A stretch of DNA of 64,000 nt from contig OZ017768.1 of NCBI GenBank assembly GCA_963969345.1, forward strand, positions 6,472,718 through 6,536,717. Direction: 5' to 3'. A program made the translations under genes and the position numbers. Each line of letters begins with the position of its first letter. The first letter of the stretch is position 1. A model generated the notes under the pieces. The model saw only the letters and a list, made by a program, of their open reading frames with translations. It searched no databases and was not told the origin of the DNA. This DNA comes from Turbatrix aceti (lineage: Eukaryota > Nematoda > Chromadorea > Rhabditida > Panagrolaimidae). Positions 1-8,757 of this stretch are shown here, piece by piece.

Positions 1-286
1 CCCTGGCTCGTGGCCAACGATGCCGATGCCGTCGAAATCTGTGACGTTATTCGGGAGGATATCTGGGCCAATCCTGTCTACTACTTCACGGTGAGTTTTT
101 TGTGGGGGTCTCTGGAATGACTTTGGGCGACGAGAAGCTTCTTTGGGGTGCCGGGAAATGGGCTAACGTATCACGATGTATTTTCAGGCATCAGACGGAA
201 CGACCGGCGAACACGAAAGCGAGGCTGAGGACTCCGAAGAAGACAGCACCGGCGAAGGCAACGAGGACGACGAAGAGGTCCAGTAG
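1..286 (+). CDS. SET: SET/TAF-I-like histone chaperone, C-terminal part (5' end outside window)
   Basis: Two exons are visible: 1-90, open at the left edge, and 188-286, joined across a 97-bp intron with a gtgag donor and ttttcag acceptor. The first exon reads through DVIREDIWANPVYYF, which resembles the end of the NAP-fold domain of SET/TAF-I (a D-[DE]-I-W-x-N-P pattern followed by aromatic residues). The second exon is an Asp/Glu-rich low-complexity tail ending in TAG at 284-286, as expected for the acidic C-terminus of this family. SET proteins bind histones in the nucleus, act as chromatin chaperones and inhibit acetylation and PP2A; that is family knowledge. The earmuff domain and dimerisation helix lie outside the window. 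A NAP1-like protein is the main alternative; the short acidic tail directly after the W-x-N-P segment favours SET. Confidence 0.7.
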
Positions 287-367
287 ATGCCTCAACGAGC
301 CATGGCGTCTCCTGCTGCTACGGCGCAGTTTTTATTGAAGTGTGTAATGAATGTTGTTTTTGCGAAA

Positions 368-373
368 AATAAA
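368..373 (+). promoter_or_regulatory. Poly(A) signal of the SET-like gene
   Basis: AATAAA lies 82 bp after the TAG stop and is followed by very A/T-rich sequence, consistent with the 3' end of the upstream gene. Confidence 0.55.
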
Positions 374-1849
374 ATTGACCACCGATCGTTTTTTTGGGTG
401 GAGAATATTCAACTTCGACTCAATAAAAATTCAAAAAATATTTTTGTATAAAAAAACTAAAAAAATTTTGAAAACCTAAAAAATGCCGAAATGTAGGCAA
501 TTTTTAGCATTAATGAATTTTTATAAGCAAAAATTGATCAAAATAGTGAATTTGACCCCAAAAAAAATCGACACTCAACTTTCAGTCAGTCGATTTCGGA
601 GTCGAAGTCGATGTAAACACTGGGTGTTCTCACAAACATAATTTTTGAACAATCACCTGTCAGGTGCGGAATGAACTCCGAATCAGTTTGGAGTTCGAAG
701 TTGATAACATTCACATCAACTCCGCGTTCGTTCAGAGTCTGTTCGTCGGATGTTGTTTTTTCCAAGGAACTACAAAGTACACCTACACACTCTCGTTCGT
801 TCACCGGACGACGACGCGATCTGTGTTGTGTCGCCCGTGTGCTCACGCGGCGGCGACTGCAGCATGCAGCGCCTCCCGGTGCAAGGTCGTCGTCGTCGTT
901 GTGCATTCACGTAACTTCGCGAAGCTCATGCCCATCGAGCCTTTCGCGTTTTTCTGCCACGTTTGTTTCTTCGCGCATCCCTGCTTATTTGAATTTAGCG
1001 ATCAATCGACTGATATGATTTGATGCCAGGAGTTCGCTCACCATCAGAGATCGCCTTCTGTTTAACAAGCGCGAACTCGCCCTGGGAGCGGCTGGCTATC
1101 ACAATTCCCGCATGTCTCACGTGTTCACGTGCTGCTTCAAAAGATGGTCCCATTTCTGGCCAGTCAACCGTGTGGTGTAGCGCGTTTGCTTTGTCTTTGC
1201 CTTCTTCCCCGGAGATCACGCCAACGACTACAGTCTATGTACCGCGCGTGGTTTCACGGGTCAAGACGTATATTACATGTACACAATTGAGGAATCGTTT
1301 ACAGCAGCGTATACGCGCAATTACTCCAGATTTTATAAAATCTATAAACTGCCCCGTGGATTTTGGATTTTGGATAATCTCAGCGATCTTTTTCAATTCT
1401 TTGCGGATGGATATCGCGGATTTTTCCACGGCGGACTTTTTTGAAGATTTCTTGCGTGTTTTTAAGACCTCGGCTGATATCTCGGGTTTCTGAGGATCAA
1501 ATTTGGCGCTTAATTGTTTACGATGTTACCCAAAATGATTTGCCTCGTCGAAGAGTGTCACAGTTTTTGGAGGATCATAATGCGCCGGGCAGCGACTTAT
1601 CTATGGACGGACCCTTTGCGAGTGTCTCGGGTCGACCGGTCTCCAACGCGCGGTCGATACCTGCCTCATCCCCTCGCCGGCGCCTTGCAAGGCCGCGTGC
1701 GTCCCGTCCCGTCCCTACTTTGCGATCCGGTCGATGATTACGCCGTGCACCCTTTTTTTTCGTGTTTCTGCCACGTACAAATTTAATCGGCGTGACCTAT
1801 TGATTTTGCCTCTTTGAGGATTTTTACTGATTAATTTTCAGAAAAAAAC
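374..1849. other. Intergenic region between SET-like gene and cytochrome b5
   Basis: A/T-rich to about 580, then more balanced sequence. No complete gene is seen. The only coding-like signal is the minus-strand broken frame described separately at 995-1525. A pyrimidine-AG acceptor (ttaattttcag) sits 8 bp before the cytochrome b5 ATG, so part of this region is probably a 5'-UTR intron of that gene, or a trans-splice site if the organism uses one. Confidence 0.5.
995..1525 (-). pseudogene. Broken minus-strand reading frame, possible gene or transposon relic
   Basis: One minus-strand frame stays open from 1525 to 995 except for a single TAG at 1235-1237, giving about 96 then 79 codons. The upstream half is Lys/Ser-rich and continues into an amphipathic stretch (KELKKIAEIIQNPKSTGQF). 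The downstream half has mixed, protein-like composition (VDWPEMGPSFEAAREHV) and ends TAA. I recognise no family. No clear start codon or splice pair was found, and the stop after RETTRGT breaks the frame. It may be a decayed exon, a transposon fragment or chance. Confidence 0.25.
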
Positions 1850-3067
1850 ATGGCAGAGGTGAAAGAATTCACGCGGGAAGAAGTCCAACAGCAGGGCTCG
1901 GAGCAGAAGAGCTGCTGGATCATCATCGGCAACAAGGTCTACGACGTGACCAAATTCCTCGACGAGCATCCAGGTGGCTGCGAGGTGCTGCTCGAGAAAG
2001 CAGGTCAGGACAGGACCGAGGCTTTCGAGGATGTTGGACACTCCACCGATGCCCGGGAGATGATGAAGGATTTCTGCCTCGGCAACGTCGTCAAGGTGAG
2101 TGTATATATCGTTGCCGCAGGGCATGGGTTAGGCCAACTTTTTGTCTTTTTTCAGACAGAACACCAGGAATACTCGTACGATAAGAAACCCGTCTTGGAT
2201 CCTTCAGCTTCTGGGTGAGTTTTATAGCGCAGACACTATTTTTTATTCATTCCATATATTATTATATTTTTTTGTAAACCTTCCTATCGGTTATTTTATT
2301 ATATATGTATGTTAGCACGTTTTTGTACTTTGTCCGGGCACCACACCTGTGTCCACAGTACAAACACAAGGCATAGAAGTTTCAAGAAAGTCTTGTGTTT
2401 TGTAGCAAAAAGTTTTTTTGTTGCAACGTTAGTTTTGGCACGTAGAAAAGGTTTTAGGGCCAAAAGAGCACCCAATTGTAGTTTCGCTTCGAGAGTTGCA
2501 CTCTTTGTTTCAAGAAAAACAAATTTCGCTTCAAGAACTTCAAATTTCGCTTCAAGAACTTCAAATTTCGTTTCAAGACATTTGAATTCGTCATGAGTAT
2601 GGTAACTCTTTGTGCAGGGATTTTATGGTGATGCTTTGACCTACCTGCTCGGAGATAAGGATGTAAGACGTGCACACTGCGTTGTTAGTTGACGTCAACC
2701 CACAGAACAGAACAATAAGACCCGCTTTGTTCCTTGTAATTTAAAAAAAAAATGATAGCAAGACTAAATAGATAGTTTGCATGTATTTGTGTCTTGTGCT
2801 CACTCATGTCAGGCATTTAGGTACTACACGCGCAAATCCTACATTATTACAATCAAAAGATTACGATCCCATTGTTGCTTTTTTTTGAGGAAGGCAAAAG
2901 GCAATTGTCGGGAGGGGGCACGGCACTAAAAACGGAAATCCACCCCCAGACGAGTCGGATTAATGTTGACTTTTCGAGATTTCAGACAATCCAGCTTCGT
3001 CGAGTCCCTGATCTACCCCGGTCTCGTCGCTCTCATCGGTCTGCTGGTCTACCTGCTCCTCGCCTAG
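1850..3067 (+). CDS. CYB5: Cytochrome b5, tail-anchored
   Basis: Three exons, 1850-2095, 2156-2214 and 2986-3067, join in frame to give 128 residues. The cytochrome b5 heme-binding domain occupies about residues 3-85. The HPGG motif gives His40 and the second heme ligand is His64 in [17 protein letters not shown] precedes the HPGG. The last about 20 residues ([19 protein letters not shown]) form a hydrophobic C-terminal tail anchor, so the protein should sit on the ER or outer mitochondrial membrane facing the cytosol. There it donates electrons to desaturases, P450s and similar enzymes (family knowledge). The ATG at 1850 is the first in frame and gives the expected N-terminus and length. An acceptor-like ttttcag lies just upstream. 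AATAAA occurs at 3127. Nothing in the reading frame looks damaged. Confidence 0.94.
2521..2577 (+). repeat. 21-bp tandem repeat in cytochrome b5 intron 2
   Basis: AAATTTCGCTTCAAGAACTTC is repeated at 2521 and 2542, with a partial third copy at 2563. It lies inside the 771-bp second intron. Related ttcgcttc/tttcaag words occur just upstream, so the array probably grew by slippage. Confidence 0.8.
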
Positions 3068-3126
3068 ATGGCACTTTTTTTTCACTTTTATTGCAAAACT
3101 GGCATTTTCTGAGTCAATTAACTGAT

Positions 3127-3132
3127 AATAAA
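3127..3132 (+). promoter_or_regulatory. Poly(A) signal of cytochrome b5
   Basis: AATAAA lies 60 bp downstream of the TAG stop at 3065-3067. Confidence 0.65.
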
Positions 3133-3450
3133 TCCGAGTATTACGCGAATCCCGGCGAGAAATCTATTTCGGGCCGAAGACGCCGGCACTTGCGTCACTG
3201 GCACTGGCCCCGACGGGGGTCGTAGATCGGACCGAGGAAACGGCGCCGGCCATTTACAGGGCGCAATGACGTTGGCCGCGCGGCTTCCATCCCCCTGGTC
3301 AACTCGTAATTGTTCGTAAATGCATAATTAACAGGTGCCCTCCTCGGATATCCGGCCTGCGTGTCTACGAGCCCGCCTGCCCCCCGCGTTATATCGGCTT
3401 GCAAACAGCGTCCAACTCCACTCTACCGTTTTTCATCCAAACGATACGAA
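3133..3450 (+). promoter_or_regulatory. Short intergenic region with possible promoter of the allatostatin-C-like gene
   Basis: Only 318 bp separate the cytochrome b5 poly(A) signal from the next ATG. A weak TATA-like TTATAT at 3389-3394 lies about 57 bp upstream of the ATG, in otherwise G/C-rich sequence. No other element is evident. Confidence 0.3.
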
Positions 3451-4448
3451 ATGATCCTCTATCTGCTTATGAGCTCCATGCTTCTTGCCTCTTCGCTGGT
3501 TCACGGGTGAGTTTCAGAAACAAAATTTTTGATAAATGTTTTTCGGTGCTCGGTTTGGATTTGGAGTACTGTAATCGTTACGTTTCATAAATCACAAAAA
3601 TATTGTAAACATCTAAATATTTTGCTGTTTTAGACAAATTTTTTTTGCCGAAACAAAAATTTGCTAATTATTTGAAAAATTTTTTGATTGTTCCAAAAAA
3701 GTTTCTAGGAGAATTTTTGCTGTTTCGAATGTCAAAAACAATTCGAAATTGAAAAAAAATTTGAAATTTTGAAATTTGAATTAGTTTAAAAGTCAAATTT
3801 TTATTTGAATGCCCGCAAAAAAATGATGACAATGTCCAGATTGCGTTTGTAGCTTTTTTTCAAAGTTCAGGGTGAACATTAATTCCCAAACTGGCTGCAT
3901 CTTTTAAAGCCTCAACATCGGCTTTGTTCTGTGTTTGTGCTTCTGACGACCTTGCTAATCACCTCTAATCTTTCGAAATTTTTAATACTTTTTTTTTAAA
4001 TATTTTACACTAAACCGTCGAAGGACGGCACTGCGCTGTAAAATAAATACCTTTCAAACCTTTGAAATAAGAATATTTATTGTTTACATCTGCGTAACCG
4101 GAAGACTTACTATAGTCACCAGACCAGAGTCCATCTTGATCGAATTTTGTTTGTTTCAGCTTCGACCCCGTTGAAGCGCTCGGCCTGTCGGCCCTCGAAG
4201 ACTCCGACCTCTCAGACATGCCTCAGACGGCCCCCGACCCCTCCAAGAGGGTGTTCGAGCGCAAGGACGGCTCGCTGGTGCTCGGCAAGATGCCCTCCTT
4301 CGTCAGCGACGCCAGCGCCGGCAGTCCCCGGGAAAAGGCGGATGACAACGTGGTCTACGCTGGATCAGATCGCTTTGCCCGCAAGAACTGCTTCTTCTCG
4401 CTCGTGCAGTGCAGCTTCTACTACAAACGCGACGCCGCGCTCATCTGA
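3451..4448 (+). CDS. Allatostatin-C-like neuropeptide precursor
   Basis: Exons 3451-3506 and 4160-4448 join in phase 2 (cagg|gtgagt, tttcag) to encode 114 residues. Residues 1-18 (MILYLLMSSMLLASSLVH) form a typical signal peptide, followed by an acidic, Ser/Pro-rich spacer. Near the C-terminus a dibasic RK (93-94) precedes NCFFSLVQCSFYY (95-107), then KR and a five-residue tail. The ring Cys96-x6-Cys103 with Phe at its second and third positions matches the allatostatin-C/somatostatin-type insect peptides (C-[YF]-F-x-x-[IV]-x-C), and the C-terminal location of the peptide is typical of that family. Atypical points are Ser for the usual Asn in the ring, the SFYY extension and the extra KR-DAALI tail, with no amidation Gly. 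Such peptides act on somatostatin-type GPCRs (family knowledge). The neuropeptide-precursor assignment is firmer than the exact family. Confidence 0.65.
3507..4159 (+). other. Intron of the allatostatin-C-like gene
   Basis: 653 bp, strongly A/T-rich with runs of aaatttgaaattttg-like words. No coding or structured element was seen. Donor is gtgagt and acceptor is ttgtttcag. Confidence 0.7.
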
Positions 4449-4507
4449 CGTCCCCGATTTGTTTGCTTGTGTTCTCCTATCTGTGATTATGCCGGCAGTC
4501 GCTGCGT

Positions 4508-4558
4508 AATAAAAAATCCAGGTGTTGGTCGATGGTTGCGGCGTCCGGTGTGAATAAA
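4508..4558 (+). promoter_or_regulatory. Two poly(A) signals of the allatostatin-C-like gene
   Basis: AATAAA occurs at 4508-4513 and again at 4553-4558, 60 and 105 bp after the TGA, suggesting alternative 3' ends. Confidence 0.55.
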
Positions 4559-7293
4559 CGAGCTGCCTAGGCTCCTATTACCACGCTGTACAATTATAAC
4601 TTTCTTAGGGGGGGCCACCGGCGCAGATACATCTTTGGACCTTGCATTTTTTATTGCCCAGGTACAATTTTTGTTACGCGGGTCTCAGTTCTAAGAAAGA
4701 GTTTGCTTTTATAGTATTAATTGCATTCGAGAGTCAGCAGGTCTTACGGTCGGTCGAAAAACACGTTGCAAGTGTCCGGTTGGACCAAAAAAAGACAAAT
4801 TCTGCTTGCTGCGTGGGAAAATTGAGGAAAACAAGGTAAATGTTGTTGCCAGCAATTTATTTGGATTACGATTAATGTAATTGCGGTCAAGCAGTGCAAT
4901 TGGACCAAGATTTGCGTCAAGTTGCGGTAAGGTTTTGTGTCGGATGCCAAATTTTGTTAGAATTTTTTATCACCTTTTTTTTGAAAAGAAGGGTATTCAC
5001 AAGAGTTGTAGTCAGTCATATCCGTTTACCAAATCGCTTGCTTCCGCTTACAAAGTTTGTAGTACGAACATGAACAAAAAATAAAAATGAAAAATAGTGT
5101 AAACGGAGCAAACAGAAAAAAATAAATTATTAGTAACCTTTCTAGATCTTTTTGGTGTTTGGCAAGATACTTTCCTTCCTTCGTTCGCCCGTTTTTCGCA
5201 CGACAGAGTAAAATTTGTAATTTCTCGGGATATTTAATTTGTACCGTTCTCAAAAAAACCCAAAAATAGTTTTTAATACACTTGAGAAAAATAATGCTAC
5301 ACCAAAACATCGATTTCAATTTGATTACTAAAATTAGGAAAAACTTTGGACCAGACCGAAATTTTAAAATATCAGCACTGGACGACGTTTATTTTTTGCA
5401 AATTTGGAAGAATTTTACAGTTAAAAAAAGAACAGAAAATAATTTACAGCAAAAACATTGAAATTAAATTCGAACCCAATTCGAACTGAATCCCTGTTTC
5501 TTTTATTGTTTCAGACACCACGAAAAAAAAGCATAGATATTTCTTGTTTTTTTTTAAAGAAAATATGTTTTTCGAACTTGTACATAAATAGTATAGCCAT
5601 TTTCAGAAATGAAATAACAATAACAGATAAATATCTCGGTACGAAACCAACCGCGCGTGCTTTTTTTTTGCAGGAAAAAAAAGAAATGCCGGAAAGATGA
5701 CTTAAAGAAACCTAAGCCTAGCATAAGTCTAAGCCTCGTATCGGTACTGTCTGATAACGTCACAGACATCTAAAGATTCAGTGTAACACTTTTGATTTCC
5801 TAAACTGCACAACGGAAATCCAGAAAAAAAATAAACGGAAATCCAAGCGTCGAGCCGATAAAATCGAACAACAAACAGTTTTATGCTGTTTTGTTCTTGT
5901 CAAACGGCGGCAAGCCAGTAATCACCTGGCTATAGTCAACTAGTACGGTCGACGAAAGAAATGACGAGTGTTCGGCACCTGTTGAACATGCCTTTGTATT
6001 TGTCTACAACCTTTTTCGAGCTACTCAGTTACAAAATTCGTCAGATCTGACGAATCTCACGTCATGCGTTTTGGAAGCGTGAATTTACCCGACATTGAAT
6101 GAATAATTTACCGACAGGTGCCGTTGCCAAAAAAGTCACGTCATGCAACCCGGTCGGTCTGCAGGAAAAAATTGTTGCAATTCAGACAGATCCTGATACC
6201 GACGGCTGTTTTTAGGAAACACGTGTTTTGCTTCCAAGAGCCCTCGAATGTGAGCGTGCGTGAGTGCAAGTGACACGAATGATAACGGCGGCCGAAAATT
6301 GTTTTGTGGTCGTCGTCGTTGTTGCATCGGGGGAGTATCCTGCTTAAAAAAATTACAACTATCTGCCAAACACGCCTTCCGGCCAAACTTTGAGTTCTGA
6401 AGCGGCTGACGGATGAGCCTGGTGTCAAATTTACGTACAAATTGTTTACGGAAGGAAAACAGGGCTTACCACCTCAACTGTTGACAGGTATCGTGGTCAC
6501 CCATTTCCGGAGGGAGATTACCTGTTCCGGGAGGGAGTGCTTCATCGTTGACGTCTTGCGTGGGCTTGAGGTGCGCAGGAGATGCCATTATCGGATGGGT
6601 CGACTTTGATGCGTGGTAGCAGACTTTATTTCAGTATTAGAATTTTTGTTGTGGTTTGTTTCACTCTATTTACCGTTGCAAACCTCATTCAGGTGTTCTT
6701 GTGCAAAAACACACTTTTCGTGATGTTTTTTTTTGCACAGAAACAAATTTACTAGGATAATGAACTTTGTAAATATAAATAGATTTTTCTTGCAAAAAAT
6801 AGTAACAAAAACTAAATTTGTCCTAAAATTGGTTTATTATAAATTTTATGAACATTCGTCATTTTTAACTCTGCCAAAGCCATTCAAACCGTTTCCTATA
6901 ACTATTCGCAGGTTTGCAACTTTGGCACCTGTTTCTTCGCGTTAATTGTAGTGGTGTCGTGGCCTGACGTAGCGCAGCCAGCAGCCATGCCTTCGCCGAC
7001 GCCGCCCCACGCCCCATGCATTGGGCCGCGGTGGGTTGGATAAGTTTGGGCATCAGGGCCAAATAAAAGGTTGCCGTTTTGCGAGTTCCTGTTCGTTATC
7101 ACTTCCTTCGGTTACCGGACTTCCCTGGGTTTTTGGGGAAATCGGACGGGTTTCAGAAGCGTTGAATCCGCTTGGGGGATTCAGTTTTGATTTTTCTCCT
7201 GTTTTTAGGCCGCGCACAACGGATCCTTTTAAAACCTGCCTACATGTCCTAAAATAAGTCATCCCCAATCTTACAGGCTCCAGTGAAAGCGTC
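4559..7293. other. Intergenic region between the two peptide-precursor genes
   Basis: About 2.7 kb, A/T-rich, with no convincing coding frame on either strand. A direct repeat of aacggaaatccA-type words is present near 5814-5847. A TATA-like TTTTAAAA at 7227-7234 lies 60 bp before the next ATG, and a cttacag acceptor at 7271-7275 could end a 5'-UTR intron. Confidence 0.4.
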
Positions 7294-8208
7294 ATGTCGA
7301 CCCTCACTCCCTCCTTCGCGACGGTAGCCCTCGCAGCAACGATGTTCGCGACACTGTTCCTTACCGTAACCAGTGAAGAATCCCCTTCTCCATCCGTCTC
7401 GACGAGAGTAAGTCAAATTCGTCACCTTCAAAAACTTTTCCGTTAACAACAGATTTTGCAGAGCTTCCCTTTCTCAGCGAGGATGTTCCGTCCACCCGGA
7501 ATCGGCAGCGGTCCGATCGAGAGAAATAACGCCCAGATCGCTGCCATCCCCATCGACCCTCTCCAGCGAGAACTCGCCGATCTCATCGACAACATCATTC
7601 CCCACATTGCCGGCCCCGGAGCAGGGGCAGGGGGGTCAATTGAGTCAACCCAGCTCAATAGCAACAATGTCGACTTTGTCGGTCGCGGAAGACGTTCAGC
7701 GCACATGCTCAAACGTAAGTTTCCTATTTCCATTCTGTTTGCCAGGTTCTTACAAAGGTTATTTAGTGAACAGCTCGGAGCAAAAAAGTAATTTTTTATT
7801 CGTGGATTTTTAATGGATTTTGACACTTATATGTATTTATTTCTAAAAAGTGTTATATTTAATTATTTTTTTATTTGTTCTGGAGTTTGGAATTTGATTT
7901 TGAACCTTTTCTGGTGACAATTCGGAATTTTGCGGATTCTGGATGCGAATTTGATTGCGTCCAACGCTGAAGTTTCAAGGAATCCGTGGATTTCGGTGGC
8001 TTCAAAAAAACTGGAGCACCTGAAATTTCGTAAATATTCGTAATTTTTTGACAGCTGGTTAAAAATTCTAATTTGTCGAAAAAAAAAGTTTTTTGAAAGT
8101 TCACAAAAATAGAACCGACGTCATTAGTCTCGTTTGAAAGCCGCCATTCATCATCGTTTTATTTTTGCAGGATACGCTTGTCGCTTCAAGTTCTGCCGCA
8201 TCGCCTAG
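7294..8208 (+). CDS. Cyclic neuropeptide precursor (elevenin-like or novel)
   Basis: Exons 7294-7407, 7462-7714 and 8171-8208 join in frame (introns with gtaagt donors and ttttgcag acceptors; last intron phase 1) to encode 134 residues. The N-terminus has a hydrophobic signal segment (about residues 8-26, VALAATMFATLFLTV). A Pro/Ala/Gly/Ser-rich spacer follows. The chain ends with dibasic KR (122-123) and the 11-residue peptide YACRFKFCRIA followed directly by TAG, carried on its own exon. Cys126 and Cys131 would close a six-residue ring. The C-R-F-x-F...C-R-x-x-A pattern recalls elevenin, but the ring is three residues shorter and elevenin usually follows the signal peptide directly. The ring size resembles urotensin II. 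There is no amidation Gly. Precursor architecture is clear; the family is uncertain. A variant AATATA at 8382 may serve as poly(A) signal. Confidence 0.65.
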
Positions 8209-8757
8209 CGTGCTGCTACGACCGAAGCCAACCTGACTTCTTCGTCGCCACCGCCACCACCACCACCACCGCCGCCGTCACTGCTGCTGCAACTCGGGAT
8301 CGGCGAAGCGTCACCACAACCCTGCTCGTCCCATTCGTTGTTTTTTTTGTCCCTCCATCTATCCTCTTCGTGTGAACGAGAAATATAGTGATGATGTATC
8401 CATGCGACGCAAAACAAAAAAACAGACGCGTATACCCCATCCGAATCATAGTTAACAACCCAAGCGTATACCCGAAGCGCTGATAAGTGATGCAAACACA
8501 TAGGCAAGAAAATGGGCAGGAAACGGGACCGGGACCGGGAGCAAACAGTGTTGTCGGTTCTGGTTTCGGTTCCGACCGGTTCTCGTGGGGAAAATGGTCC
8601 GGTTCCTGTTCATAACGGGTTCGCTTCCCATTCTGAACAGGAACCGAACCGCTACCGACACTGAAACAGAGTGAGAACCGAACCGGAACCGACAACACTG
8701 GGGACAAACCACCAACCCCGGGGTAATCCGTGAAGGCCTTCGTCGTCATTCTTCCCG
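8209..8757. other. Convergent intergenic region between the cyclic-peptide gene and MGAT1
   Basis: Holds the 3' UTRs of two converging genes and a short MITE (8546-8700). The first part is a CCACCG-type trinucleotide-rich stretch (8248-8285). No additional gene is seen; the 181-codon open minus frame here is produced by the low-complexity and MITE sequence. Confidence 0.5.
8546..8700. mobile_element. 155-bp hAT-like MITE
   Basis: The segment starts CAGTGTTGTCGGTTC and ends with the exact reverse complement of those 15 bases, with looser GGTTC/GAACC pairing further in. It is flanked by imperfect 8-bp duplications, ggagcaaa (8538-8545) and gggacaaa (8701-8708). CAG..CTG termini and 8-bp target duplications fit the hAT superfamily. 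There is no coding capacity, so it would need a transposase in trans. Two mismatches in the target duplication suggest an older insertion. Confidence 0.65.

Noticed and set aside
1510..1640. Plus-strand VYDVTQND...QFLEDHNAPG resembling a second cytochrome b5 core
   Set aside because: Only a few residues match, ten extra residues interrupt the motif and there is no heme-binding HPGG; probably coincidence or a very old relic.
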